NCBI RefSeq assembly: GCF_004798865.1
Contig: NW_025336481.1
Location: 31,718,299-31,782,298, forward strand
Direction of reading: 5' to 3'
DNA length: 64,000 nt
Origin: Varanus komodoensis
Taxonomy: Eukaryota; Chordata; Lepidosauria; Squamata; Varanidae
Shown here: positions 13,601 to 39,900 of the stretch, piece after piece
Layout: every line of letters begins with the position of its first letter
How positions within the stretch are numbered: position 1 is the first letter of the stretch
Made by a program: the position numbers and the translations under genes
Notes under the pieces: generated by a model
Databases searched by the model: none
The model's input: only the letters and a program-made list of their open reading frames with translations
Told to the model about the DNA's origin: nothing

Positions 13601-14841
13601 TTTTACAATTTGGTGTTCAGCAATTTTAGAGGTTTTACTGTGGTGGAGTGCAGTCCTCAACATGCCTGCTCAGAAGTCCTACTGAGTTCAATTGAACTTC
13701 TCTTCAGATCAGTGTCCATAGGGTTGCAGCTTCTTCTTTTTCTCCTTTCTCTGATTACTTAAAATTTATGTTCAGAAACTGCTGTAAGTACTGGCTTAAG
13801 TTGAAAAAGTACTTACAGTTCAGTTCCACCAGTCCCTGCATGGGCCTGATGGCAGCAGAGGGCAGGGTTTGATTGTTTATTTAAAGAATGTATATGTCAT
13901 TCCAATAGCCCACATGCAGGCTCTCTACACTGCTCACAGTATACTGTATCTCCTTTCCATACCTCTCTTCAAACAGAAACCAGTGCTTACAGAAGCAGCA
14001 CCTCCTAGTGGGACTAAGTTAGGCACCACCTTTGTGAGTTTCCGCACCATCCCCATGTGGATGACTCACCCAGCACTGAGTGCAGCAACTCTTCCCAGCA
14101 TTTGCCCAAGGAGGCTCGCCAGATGCAGAACCTCTACAGCAGGGGTGGGCAATTAATTTTCCTATGGGGCCACATGAGAAACTTTGACAGTTTTTAAGGG
14201 TCGGACCAATACACTTACAGCTCTGCTCAATATATATCTCTATAAAAACAGTAAATGAAACATTACAATGATACAATGAAAATGTGGAGCACAGAACACT
14301 ATTTAATGAATATTCACAAAAAATTAACATTAACATTACATGAAAAGCAATAAATTCAATTCAATTCAACAGATCCTTCAAAATAAAAGCAGTGCAGTTG
14401 TATTGCTTGCATCTATATTACGACGATATATATTTGCATTGACTTTTAGTTTGTCAGTGACCTCATGCGGGCCAGTCAGTGTCGGCCATCGGGCCGGATG
14501 TGGCCCGCGGGCCGCACAATGCCCAGGTCTGCTCTACAGGCTAGATTAGATTTGCCTTCCTATTTTATATCAATTAAAGGATGATGTGACAACCCTGGGG
14601 GTGGGGGGCTTGTTTGTATGAAAAAAGAGCGTAAAATCAGACAAAGGGAGCAGGGACAGGTAACCATCTCCTGAAAAAATGATGTTGAAGACTGGATTAT
14701 AGAATATTGAGACTGCATGTTTTATATGGGTTGTAGAATGCTTAATTCAAATGAAGGCTTTAGGTTTGCAAATACAACTTTTTTCTTTGCATTTACATAG
14801 ATATGACTTTCTTGATGTCACCGGAAAGCCAATCCTCATAA
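10673..14841 (+). CDS. ANKRD37: ANKRD37, complete, five coding exons
   Basis: Ankyrin repeat domain 37, a small protein that shuttles to the nucleus and is a known hypoxia (HIF-1) target. Exons: 10673-10699, 10957-11109, 11743-11834, 12635-12867, 14801-14841; 546 nt with stop, 181 aa. It begins MLLLDCNVE; the human protein begins MLLLDCNPE. Ankyrin units follow: SPAHLAARGGHAFFLL, then GEAPIHKAAKVGSLECLALL, then NNNGQTAEDLAWAFGF. The C-terminal part is basic (RRQKRACESKRPISKKRMK, roughly residues 145-165) and looks like a bipartite nuclear signal. All introns are GT/AG with phases 0, 0, 2, 1. The protein is about 20 residues longer than human (158 aa), partly because the last exon adds DMTFLMSPESQSS. 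If intron 4 were read through, the product would end in a different tail at about 12950. The gene sits head-to-head with LRP2BP, about 5 kb away, as in mammals. Confidence 0.93.
12168..12332 (+). repeat. RTE/BovB-like LINE tail in ANKRD37 intron 3
   Basis: CAGCCTTGAGTTTACAAGAG ... GGAACATTTTGGAGAACCC ... GCACATAACAAAAAC, a 3' tail of the same family as 6720-6848 with its A-rich end. It sits in the sense direction in ANKRD37. Confidence 0.65.
12396..12506. repeat. Palindromic MITE, family B
   Basis: CAATCCTACACGTTTAGCC at the left and GACATGTATAAGATTG at the right, with ACCTAGGAGTAAGTTCC in between: the pattern of family B (see 40656-40738). Confidence 0.5.
13648..13731. repeat. Palindromic MITE, family B
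   Basis: GTGCAGTCCTCAACATGCC, CTCAGAAGTCCTACTGAGTT and CATAGGGTTGCAGC match family B from end to end. Confidence 0.6.
14140..14531 (+). mobile_element. hAT-type non-autonomous DNA transposon with intact 8-bp TSD
   Basis: 392 bp with ends CAGGGGTGGGCAAT and ATGCCCAGGTCTG, flanked by perfect 8-bp direct repeats CTCTACAG (14132-14139 and 14532-14539), the duplication length of hAT elements. Subterminal GGGCCACATGAG and GGATGTGGCCCGCGGG are partly complementary. The core is AT-rich, with no transposase frame. It lies in intron 4 of ANKRD37. The clean TSD argues for a fairly recent insertion. Confidence 0.85.
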
Positions 14842-14974
14842 AAAGAAGAACTATCAGAACTCTACAAACACCCATGAGTTCAAAACCAAATACTCTGAAG
14901 AATGCCTTCTGAGAAGGAGAGTAGGTTGCTTCTTGAAGAAGATAGTTTTAAAATAATTCCTGTGTTTACACAAT

Positions 14975-14980
14975 AATAAA
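14975..14980 (+). terminator. ANKRD37: ANKRD37 poly(A) signal
   Basis: AATAAA 134 nt after the stop at 14841, the first canonical signal downstream in an AT-rich 3' UTR. Confidence 0.75.
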
Positions 14981-14981
14981 T

Positions 14982-16475
14982 GTATATAACAAAATATTGT
15001 TTTTCTTACAATCTTTTCCCCAAGTAATTATATGATATTTAGTACTAACAATGTGGTTGATAGGTTGCTGCTCTCATAATATCAAATGTTGCCCCTGCAC
15101 ATACACACTCAAAGGGGTGTGTAATACTAAAAAGGGTGTGTGTGAAATATTAAAAAGTAGCAATGCTATCAGTTTCTAAAATCTATTTAACTTCAGCATA
15201 GCAATGGCCTACAGAAATACTTTAGCCAGTGTTCATAGTGTAATAATGTACCTGATATTTTTCATCAACAAAGCCTCTGAGCACGTGTGTGAAGGGAGGG
15301 ACAAGTTAGTGTAGACAGAAACAAAATATTTACTAAAGTAGGGTGTCGCTACCTACCTCAGCCTGAGCCCATGTATGGCCAGACCTTATAGGTCCCTCTT
15401 TCAAGGTCTAGGCCTGAAACTTTAAACAGTAACAATAACCAAACAGAAGGCTCTGGATCTAGTACTAAGGCTTGAGAGAAAGCACAAACAACTCTTGAAT
15501 AGGTTTATTTACACAGGGGAATAGAAAAGGAGGATAAGAAGGTATACAAGAACCAGAGTAACCTTTGGAAACACTATTTCAGGCAGATTTATAAAACATT
15601 ACCTGTCCATACATACCTAAGTATAGGTCTTCATATAGAACAAGGTGCAAATAGTGACATTAAAAGTCACCAGTCAAAAGCAAGATGGAAATGAAAACCA
15701 AAGACTGAAGACAAAGGACAACAGTAACCAATTGCTTTATATTCAGAAGCCATTGACAAATGTTATCTGAGCCTCTTCCTCCTCATGATCGTTACATTAC
15801 ATTGCTATTCTGTCTTTCTATCACTTGTGAGAGGCCCAAGGCAGCTTACATAGCTCCATTTCATTCCCACAACAATGACCCTGTGAGATAGGTTAGACTG
15901 AGAGTATGTGAATGGCAAGTCACCCAGTCAGCGTCATAGCAGCTGAGTGGAGACTGGAACCAGGTTCTCCCCAGTCCCCAGTTCAGCACTATAACCACCA
16001 CATGGCACTGGCTCTCTAGCCAATCATAAGCCGGCTGAACTGTTTCCTAGGCTTCTTGGAGCCTAGAAGTCCTTGCTGCAGCTCAGCTGAAATTATTCCA
16101 TCTAACTGGCAAGAGTTCTGCTCCAGCCTTGAAGGGCTTGAGACCAAAAGAACATAAGATAATGCACACAGGTAATTTAAAGTGTGCACTCAGGCACACA
16201 GAATGGAGGGTATTTCAAGCAGCTGGAATACATACAGAAAATGAATTTCTTGACAACATGCATCTGTCTGTAAAGCTTATGGAACTTCACTGAAACTCTG
16301 AAGTGATTCCTTATGGTGTCATATCACACCCATATTAATATTCCCCCACTACAAATCTTAGGCTGAACCCCTTTTCATACTTAGCTAGGACTAAGTCCTG
16401 TGTCTGAGTAGACATACAGGATCAGATTATAAAAGGAGAGAAACTATTAGAAAATGACATGGTAAATAACCGGCT
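14982..16475. other. 3'-3' gap between ANKRD37 and UFSP2
   Basis: Convergent intergenic space. Contains a SINE-like repeat at 15810-16018 and otherwise no recognisable gene. Confidence 0.6.
15810..16018 (-). repeat. SINE-like squamate repeat
   Basis: GAGGCCCAAGGCAGCTTAC, then CCCTGTGAGATAGGTTAGAC, then CACCCAGTCAGCGTCATAGC, GAGACTGGAACCAGGTTCTC and a terminal ATAACCACCACATGGCACTG. The last part, read on the minus strand, is a promoter-like head (GTGGTGGTTAT, then GAACC). The same element is at 59568-59797 and a sense copy at 45369-45565. Confidence 0.6.
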
Positions 16476-16481
16476 TTTATT
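16476..16481 (-). terminator. UFSP2: UFSP2 poly(A) signal
   Basis: AATAAA on the minus strand about 215 nt past the UFSP2 stop (16696). The 1.5 kb between this and the ANKRD37 signal is the convergent 3'-3' gap. Confidence 0.6.
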
Positions 16482-16695
16482 TGAATAAATCATTTTTACA
16501 CTCTAAAACATTGGAGAAGCATTTCCATTTCAATAGGCATTTTGAGTGACGAGACTATTTTGAGTAAAAATAAATAATCATTGCATAAGAAAATGAATAT
16601 TTATCTATATCTATAGACAGGTAATATGAATCTCTTGATATACATATTAGGTATGATGTAAGTCAGGTAGGTTACCAAATCTTCTAAACAGATGG

Positions 16696-32134
<15,439 letters not shown>

Positions 32135-32405
32135 CTATTTGCAGTAGAATAGAAAAGTTGAGTGAATATGAATTGAAGTGCAGGTGCTTCACAAGCTGTC
32201 AGGGCATATAGCTCTTGCACTTGATGTTATTCTTTCTGCATCAAAGTACAGACAGATAATATTCTAAGTCCTCTGTTTATATAATTGCAATAATATACCT
32301 GTATTTTACAAAAGGACAGTAAATATGATGCAGATCAAAGGAAGAGTAGGACTGGCCTTGATAAAAGCCAAGATAGCTACAAGAGCCAAGGAGAAACCTA
32401 AGGGT

Positions 32406-32513
32406 TCAATTATATGTATGTCTCAATAGGAAAGAAGTCCCACAATTTCCCAGCATTCCCCAGGCAGCACAGGAAGTGCTGGAAATTGTAGGACGTTCAT
32501 GCATAGGACTGCA
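32406..32513. repeat. Palindromic MITE, family A, copy 3
   Basis: GAAGTCCCACAATTTCCCAG and CTGGAAATTGTAGGACG form the inner arms, with TATATGTATGTCTCAATAGG and CATGCATAGGACTGC outside. Confidence 0.65.
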
Positions 32514-33951
32514 CTTAAATGCCAATCAATCCTGCACGAAGATGCAGAACCTCAGGCCTCTGAGCCAAGAATATCCTATCTGGAAGCCAAATCTGGCTTT
32601 TGTGCAATATTCTACTCATTCTGAAATGCTGAAATGCTTCTTCTCAAATGTAGCTATTTGCAGTAAGAGACTTAAATTAAAATATGCTAGTATTTTGGCC
32701 ATGCCTTGGCTGTGGAAATGCATTCCCTGAAAACGTCGCATAAAAGAAATTTAGACTGTGAGCTGAAAGAGCTTATTTCTGCTGATAGGACTTGCTTTTA
32801 ACTAAGCATGCTCAGGATGGAAACCATGATGTGCAACTTTTATAATTATTCAGCAATAAGCTGCTTGGTGTTTAGTGGATGTAATTCCTAGTAACTGTAA
32901 GCAATTTTATATGTTTATGTATGATGACAATGGGGCACATGTGTCAGATGGTGCCATGCAGCATCTTGGAGTTTACAGGGTCTCTTGGGCCGACGCTGGG
33001 AAACAGCAAACCTTTCTGACCTTCCTGGTAACTAGTTTTTCTGAGAAGCCATATTTTGAACTGAGCAAGGCTCACTTGGCTGGAAGCACTATCTTTATCC
33101 ACTGACACACAATTACTCCTGCAAGGACCACTCCCCACTTGCTAGCATTTTTGGACAGGGTCTTCAAGTGCACACAGGAACAAGCTGCAGCAACACATAA
33201 GGAAAACACTCTCCTTGAAACTGGTGCACCCTCTGTTGCTGTTTTACATGAGATGGGAGGGAATTTGGGAGCCTGTTGCCCTGTGCTTGTGGGAGAAAGT
33301 GGCTAAGCTCCAGGTTATGGAGGGCCCTTTGGCAAGGCACCTTCAGTAGGCTGCATCCCTCACTAGGCCTACCTTCTTACCATTATTGTCACCAGCTGCT
33401 AATGCTCCTCATCTTTTTTCTCCTCATTGTTTGCTTGACAGGTTGAGAGCCAGGGAAGATGTGGGCAAGAGCATCTGCTGCTGCCCACCACCACTGTCTG
33501 GACCAGAGAAAAAGGCAGGTGAATAAGCAGGAAGCAGTGGTGAAGAGAAGGAGCAACTCCAGGAAGCTCTTGATACTGGGATGCTACTGATGTACATGCC
33601 CTCAGCAGGTGCCTAGCCATGCCCACCCATCCTTAAAAAAACAGAACAAAGACAAAAAACAAAAAATTGTTCCCTCCTTTGACACCAGCCATGTGTGTGT
33701 ACGTTCGTGCATGAATGAAGCATTATGGCAGCCTTCCCAAAGCGAATGCCTTCCAGATGGCCTGAACCTCAACTCCACTACTGGCCATGCTAGGTGGGCC
33801 TACTGAGGAAACTATGTTGCCTAGCACTGCGTTATGTCCTATGCTTGGACCAGCACAAGAAACTTTTGGGAGCTCCCAGTTGCCTACTTTTGCCAAAGGC
33901 TGTCAAAAATAAAATTATGCTCCCCTTAGAAGACACCATTTTCTATGGAGG

Positions 33952-34085
33952 CAGATGGGCAACCTACGTCCCTTCAGATGAACTGAGCTACAATTCCCAT
34001 CAGCCTTAGCCAGCTTACCCAAGAGTGAGGGAAGATGGGGGCTGCAGGCCAAAACATCTGGAGGGCCACAGGTTGCCCACCCCTG
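33952..34085. mobile_element. Short hAT-like MITE
   Basis: Inverted ends CAGATGGGCAACC and GGTTGCCCACCCCTG (reverse complement CAGGGGTGGGCAACC), with arms extending about 45 bp (CTACAATTCCCATCAG inside). 134 bp, no frame. The end matches the larger hAT element at 14140, so both may belong to one superfamily. A related fragment lies at 33728-33795. Confidence 0.65.
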
Positions 34086-34187
34086 GGGCATCCCCGAGAG
34101 CACTATGTCATTCCTTCCAGTCGGGAGCAGAGAATCAAGGTCCTGTTCCCGATCCCAAGGGCGGCCTGCAGCGAAGGGCCATCTCAC

Positions 34188-34250
34188 CTACCACGTCCGT
34201 CAGCGGCGCGCTCGGCGGAGGCGACCCCGGCAGCTGCATGCTCCTCCCCT
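34188..34250 (-). other. UFSP2: Putative UFSP2 first exon (5' end unknown)
   Basis: Reverse-strand text ends at a strong donor (GTAG then GTGAGA, donor at 34187-34186). It contains ATG at 34239-34237. Spliced to the acceptor before 32134, that ATG opens a short upstream frame that overlaps the MDILF start. A second donor 4 nt earlier (GTG then GTAGGT) would instead join it in frame and give an N-terminal extension MQLPGSPPPSAPLTDV before [10 protein letters not shown]. Human UFSP2 starts MVISESMDILF, with its Met where this sequence has GTG. I therefore place the CDS start at 32119, whose context (A at -3, G at +4) is good. The true exon start cannot be read from sequence. Confidence 0.5.
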
Positions 34251-34366
34251 TCGGCCTGAAGCAAGAGCAGGGCGGCGGGTTGCCCTGCGCGCGCTCTACG
34301 AAGTGACACGTCACTCAGAAAAGCAAGGGGCAGCAAACCTTTCGTGAGGCCCGTGAGGCCCAAAGA

Positions 34367-34385
34367 ACTACATTTCCCGACATGC
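34367..34385 (+). promoter_or_regulatory. ZNF143/SBS-like site
   Basis: ACTACATTTCCCGACATGC closely follows the ZNF143/THAP11 site ACTACAATTCCCAGAATGC, a motif typical of bidirectional housekeeping CpG promoters. It lies in the middle of the UFSP2/CFAP96 divergent promoter. Confidence 0.65.
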
Positions 34386-34643
34386 ACTTCCTCATCGCGC
34401 AGCCTCCACTGTGAGAGAATCCTCAGAGGGAGAATGAAATCCTTCCTGCCGTGCTTGGGCTTCCCCGAAGCCAAGGCAACTGCATGTCAACAAAGAGGCT
34501 CTGCCGAGCGAGAAAAGGAATCTGGCTCCGTTTGTGGAAGGAAGGGCGTGCAAGTGCTGCTGCTGCTGCTGTCTTGCGCGCTTGCTTGTGCTGAGTAGCC
34601 CCACTGGCTGTGGGGAGAGAGGGAAAGAGAGGGAAAAAAGGGG
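34367..34643 (+). other. CFAP96: Candidate noncoding exon 1 of CFAP96
   Basis: The first coding exon of CFAP96 begins after an acceptor at 36911-36912, so an upstream exon is needed. On the plus strand of the CpG-rich block a good donor (GGGG then GTGAGT) ends at 34643. The left limit shown is only the promoter motif, not a mapped start. Weak evidence: one splice signal plus gene arrangement. Confidence 0.3.
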
Positions 34644-34650
34644 GTGAGTG

Positions 34651-36912
34651 ATCTTTTGAGCGACTCAAGGAAGCTGGAGAAAAGAAGGGCGTCCAGGGTA
34701 TACTTGTTTCTTGTACCAAAGCCTTGGCTTCAGGCACCGATTCTAAAACTTAATGTTCGTTTCAGGCAATTGTGATACATAACATGCTGCAAAAGGTTGG
34801 AATAAGTTGCTAGTTTTAATGCCTGCTGGATTGCTGGATCTCTCCTCCACTCATTGAGCGCTCGAGGTGATGTCCAATAAAGAAATATCCTGTCTGCTTA
34901 TGTCTATCTTTATTGGACATTGCTTTGATAAACGGAGGAGCGATCCAACGATATTATAAATAAAATGCAACACCATGTGAAGAAAAATATTTGATAGGTA
35001 CTACTTGATGTGTGTTGCAGCAACAATAAAGAGTCACTGAGTCAGGAACGATGATGCTTTGAAGTCAGTGACTGAATATTTCATCTTCCCAAGACAAGTC
35101 AGTCAGTGATTTTAAGTATTCTGAGATGGATATCTACACAACATTGTTGAATAGCGTTTTTTAAAAAAAAAACACACGTGACATCTACTAATCCACATTT
35201 ATATATCTCGTTTGCTCCTGACAACATAGTTTACGTCTCTTGGCTACACCACAGTTATACAATTCTACCTTTTGAGATTAACATTTGATGCAACTGATGA
35301 GATGGACAGTGATCACAAAAGCTTTTGCTGGAGTAAATATGTTAGTCTTAAGGTGTCACAAGATCCTTTGGGGGGGGGTTCTGCTTTGTTTTGCTGCAAC
35401 AGACTCTCCATTCTTTGTTGCAACAAACTAACACCGCTATTGCCGTGATGAATGTGGCTAGCATTGCTTAGATATGCATACAACTTGACCAAAGTACTAT
35501 TGTGTGCTAACAAACTTACCTTGTTTCAAGGGAACTTCATCTGTCATGGGGAAAGGGCTGTTACTGTTCTTCAGACCTCAAAATTTAATGTATGTGCCTT
35601 CACATTTATTTAGTTGACATGCCATTTTATGGCTTGATTTTTGCTTAGAAATCTTGTGCTTAGAAGTGAAGCAAGAGTTCTTTTGCAGAAGGCAGTGCAA
35701 CCCAGCCCAGAATGAAGTGTGTCCAACTTCCAGGACCAGCCCAGGGCACTTTGCCGCCTGAGGTGAAGCAGCAAATGCTCCCTTCCCACCCCGGTCAAGT
35801 TGGTTATACTGAGGTGTCCTAGTTATTTTGGTACCCAGGGCACAAAATCTCACAAGGGCCACTTCTCAGGAGGAGGAATAATGCATTAATTAACCAGTTG
35901 GTTCCATTTCATGACACCTAAACTTGGCTGCCAGAAAGAGCCATCTCAGTCCATCCAGGGGTAGGGCTAGCCCTGCCAGATCTGCTTGATTTCACAATTC
36001 CCTCTCAAGTACACTTACCCTGCATAGTATTCGGTTGCAGTTAAAGTACTGTAGTTTCCTGCAGGTGTGTTATGATATAGGACTAGCACTTTTTTTTAAA
36101 ACTTCCCTGACTAGCTGCAGGTAGAACAAACTCAAAATCATTCTTTAAACTCCTAATTCAATGTGGAGTTTCTTGCTCTCAAAGGGGCAAATGCTCTGGA
36201 ACCTTAATACTTGAGACTAGATTGTAGGTTTCAATGTTAATAATGCAGTAATTAAGTGATAAACTTGGCAATGAAAATTGGTGCTTGCTCCAGAGAGTGG
36301 AAACATAGGGTGTTGTCACATTATCACTATAGCTTAAACAAGCCACAGTGGCTGTTGGGCACCATTTGCTTAATTATCTGCTTGTCATGTAATCCAAACC
36401 CTGGCACGATGGCTTGTTGGAGGGAAAAATGATCCTCAGACAACCCATTGGCTGTTGTTCGATTTGCGGCTTAGACTAGTCATGGTGACTTGGTGAACTA
36501 GGTCAGTACTTCCAGTCTTATAATAGATCTAAGTGGCGGGGGGGGGGGGTGTCGCTTACTCATAAGCTAAGGGCTGAGGGAATAGTGGCTTATTGAAGGT
36601 CATTAAATGGCCTGGTTTTCAAAATTGAACCTGTAGTGGTTTTTCAATCATGGTTTGTTTATTGTAAAAACAGTCCCAGAACCCGTGGCTTGTTTTCAGG
36701 GTGGCTTGTTGTGAGGTCTGAACCCAGTAGGATAATTTCGTTATGCATTGTCAGGAACAGCTAGAGAGCCACCTGACAAAAGTGGTGAATTGTATGTTTT
36801 GTCTAACAGAAACTAAGAATTTTGTTACAAACATGTTTTATTTTTTTCTGAGATTTTTGAGTAAATGACATAAGACTGAAACGTGTTTATCCCCTACCCC
36901 TTTTCTTTATAG
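34651..36912. other. CFAP96 5' intron
   Basis: No coding exon seen. The stretch 36310-36730 has repeated and inverted AAACAAGCCAC/GTGGCTTGTT words and may be an old DNA element; a 12-bp G run is at 36538-36549. Confidence 0.45.
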
Positions 36913-36969
36913 GGCTCATAAGACATCTGTACATTTTGTTAAGTAGCTGATTATCACACAAAAGTAAGC

Positions 36970-39900
36970 ATGCCTACAGAAACAGGGAAAACAGATATGG
37001 AGAGGATTGGCCTCTTCAGTGAAATGGAATATATTACTGTTGGGGAAAAATATGTATCACCATTTAACCGTAAGTACATTTTCTGCAATGAATAATGAAG
37101 GTAGGATAATGGTGGTTTTGGTTTACTATGCCTTTGTGCATGCCAGCTACACTAATGCACCTTTGTAATGTAAGGAGAAGTGTTCTGTTCATTTGCTTCA
37201 TATAGGATACCAACTATTGGGATATTGTGACAATACCATTGGTACGATGCTCCTTTGTAGAACTGGGAAGATGCTGTCTTTCATCCTCTTCCAGAAAAGC
37301 TGGTTTTATTTGGAAACATGCCTGTACTTGAAAGCAATCTCAGAATATTTGTTTACTTTTAATATCTTGCATTAAAATACAATAACCTTCATTTGGACCA
37401 TTGTTGTTTCAATGCTCACAGAACCTTGCCTTCTCTACCACTTCACTGACAACTCAGTCCAATTCCTTTAGTCCTGTGTGCTGCTGTTCTCCCAGTCTTC
37501 TATTGGTCTGGTGAAAGTGTGCTTTCAAAACCCTATCATCTGGATAGACTTTCCTGCCTTAGTTATTGGGCAACTTGTCCTTCTTCAGATGTTAGGACCA
37601 AAAATCTGGCCACTGGGGTGTACATGGATTTATTCACTTAGATATTCTTTGCCTTGTGTGTGATAACTGTGGATGCTTATGTTATATGAATTAGGAATTT
37701 ATGTTTTTCTTTTGATGTGGCTAGAATTCTGCCCCATTAGTTTTCAAGCAAAGTCCACAGTAACATTATCTATATTCTAGGCTCAAAGATGCTCATATTA
37801 AGGGGTCCTGGGGCTATTGTAGCATACACAGCCCCCTTCTTTGAGGGTAGCAGCAGATATTCCATTCTATTAAAATTTAAACCTGGATGTCTATTCCCTG
37901 GAAACAAAAAATCGAGGGTGAAAAAGGGTCAAAGATCTCTAACCTAACATTAGGATTGTACATGGATATATCACTACACCATACTGGGGTGGGGTGGGGA
38001 CATTTTAATTTAGATCAAGTGTTCAAAAATATTTTTATTAGCATATCTAAAGTGCAAGGTTTTTAAAAGGTCTTCTGCATTAAGTGTCTGAAAATCATGT
38101 GCAAATGTTTCTCGTCCTCGACAGCCCTTCTCAAGGCTGTGGCTTCCTTTATGGAATCGATCCTTCTCATACTTGTTCTTTTCTATCTTCCTCTGCCTTT
38201 GACTTTCCCTAGCATTATTTATCTTCTCCAGTGTGTCTTTACCTTCTCATGACGTGCCTGAAGTGAAACTGTATTGCCTGAACCAATCTTGACAGCACTT
38301 ACTTTTTTAAAAGGCCCTTTTAATGAAGCTGCAAGCAAGAACAAGCAAATGTTGCCAGGGGGTCACAAAGAGAAGGCAGCTACCCAGGCAGGTTACTTTG
38401 AACCTGTGTTTTCAAGAATTTTGGAAGGTGAAAGTTATTCAAATCCCGTTCAGCTAAGGAGGCAATATCGATTGGCAGAGGCAAAGAAAAACCTGGGAAG
38501 TAAACCATTCCTTCCTAGTAATGGAGATAAATTTCCGTAAGTGCTGGGAAAATTTTAATCATTTAATTTTTAAAAAATAATGATGCTTTATGACCTAACT
38601 TTCCATAAAAGCTGGAAGGCCTTCAGTTCCTGCAAAACTAAACATTTACCTCCAAATTGTATGGCAATTGTAATCAATGAACCCCCAACACACCTTCTAT
38701 GAATGAAGAATGAGTGGTTAACACAATGGAAAACATCACAAATGCATAGATTATTCCTTTTCTATAGAGCAGCATGGGAAACTTTTGTGTATGGGTCCCA
38801 AATAAGGGACAAAGTGCTCTGAGAAAATATAGTTCTCAAAAAAGCAATTAACCCAAAATAGCTTTTAAATTTCTGTGAACCAGTATTTTTTAGGCTAAGA
38901 ATAATAATATTGGTCCAATTTGCATGTAACAACACCCCATAGGTTAACTGCTGGTTGTGTAGCCTGAGTTCCCTCATCACATTCAGCAGCCTACACATGG
39001 GCCTATAGATCATTTGCTAAAAGAAGTGGTAGGCTTGCAGGAGGCAGTTTACTCTCTTTTGCTTATCTCTGACAGCCACTGGATTTTTTAACCAACGGAC
39101 TGTTGTTATGTGCAAACCAGGTCCCTCCCTCTCTCTCTGAGAAGCCACCAAAGGTGACCTTTCCTCTTTCTCTGTTTACTTAATATAAATACAGATCCAT
39201 TTAGTAGAATCAGGAGAGAATGATGAGAAGTAGGGTGTTAGCTTTTGTATTTCTTGAAGCTGCATTTTGATTTTTTTTTCAGGTGAAAGGGTATTTGCAA
39301 GAAAGAGCAATTGCCAGGCAAACTAGAAAGTAGTTTTTGGGCTGATTATATAAATTCACAAATGGACTATAAAGCATAACCAGAGATATTACATTCTGGG
39401 AGGAAAAACATGGGAAAAAAAGGAGGAAAACTAGTTTGTTTAATATAAAAAAATCTCTTTAGGGATTATTTTAAAAATTGAGCAATGGGGAGATCCCCCC
39501 CTTAATTTTCAGTTCTTCTGCCCCATTTTCTCAGGGTTTCCAGGCCTTGGCATCTCGAGGCACATTCACTCTATCAGAACAACAAATCCTATTAGCATTT
39601 CTCCTCAGATTTCCCATTTTCAGCCTCTCATTTTCTGCCCCACTGGCACCCCCATAATCCTCCTTTAAGCTCCATCCTTAAATATCTCCTAAAATCCTTC
39701 TGGCTATGAACCCTAGAATTCTCCTCTTTTAGAGTCCTGCAAACCTCACAATTGTTTCTAGTGTTGCTCCTGCAATCCCCCTGGGCAATTCTCATCCTGT
39801 TTTCTGTTCCAGGGGTGGGCATAGGACAGATCTACTATTTGTAGTAGGTCAGTTAGGGTCTCAAATTCTCCATCATTTTAACAATAGCAACTTTACATTG

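Larger units (their letters stand above)
34130..34650. promoter_or_regulatory. Bidirectional CpG-rich promoter of UFSP2 and CFAP96
   Basis: CpG-rich segment between two divergent genes whose first coding exons lie at 32.1 kb (UFSP2, minus) and 36.9 kb (CFAP96, plus). It contains a ZNF143/SBS-like site (34367-34385), a CRE/UPR-like TGACACGTCA (34304-34313), an X-box half (34468-34480) and a CTG run (about 34556-34572). UFSP2 and C4orf47 share a divergent promoter in mammals as well. Confidence 0.75.

Noticed and set aside
34392-34604. Minus-strand frame with a Gln run
   Set aside because: It comes from a CTG run in the CpG-rich promoter and has no splice link or homologue that I recognise.
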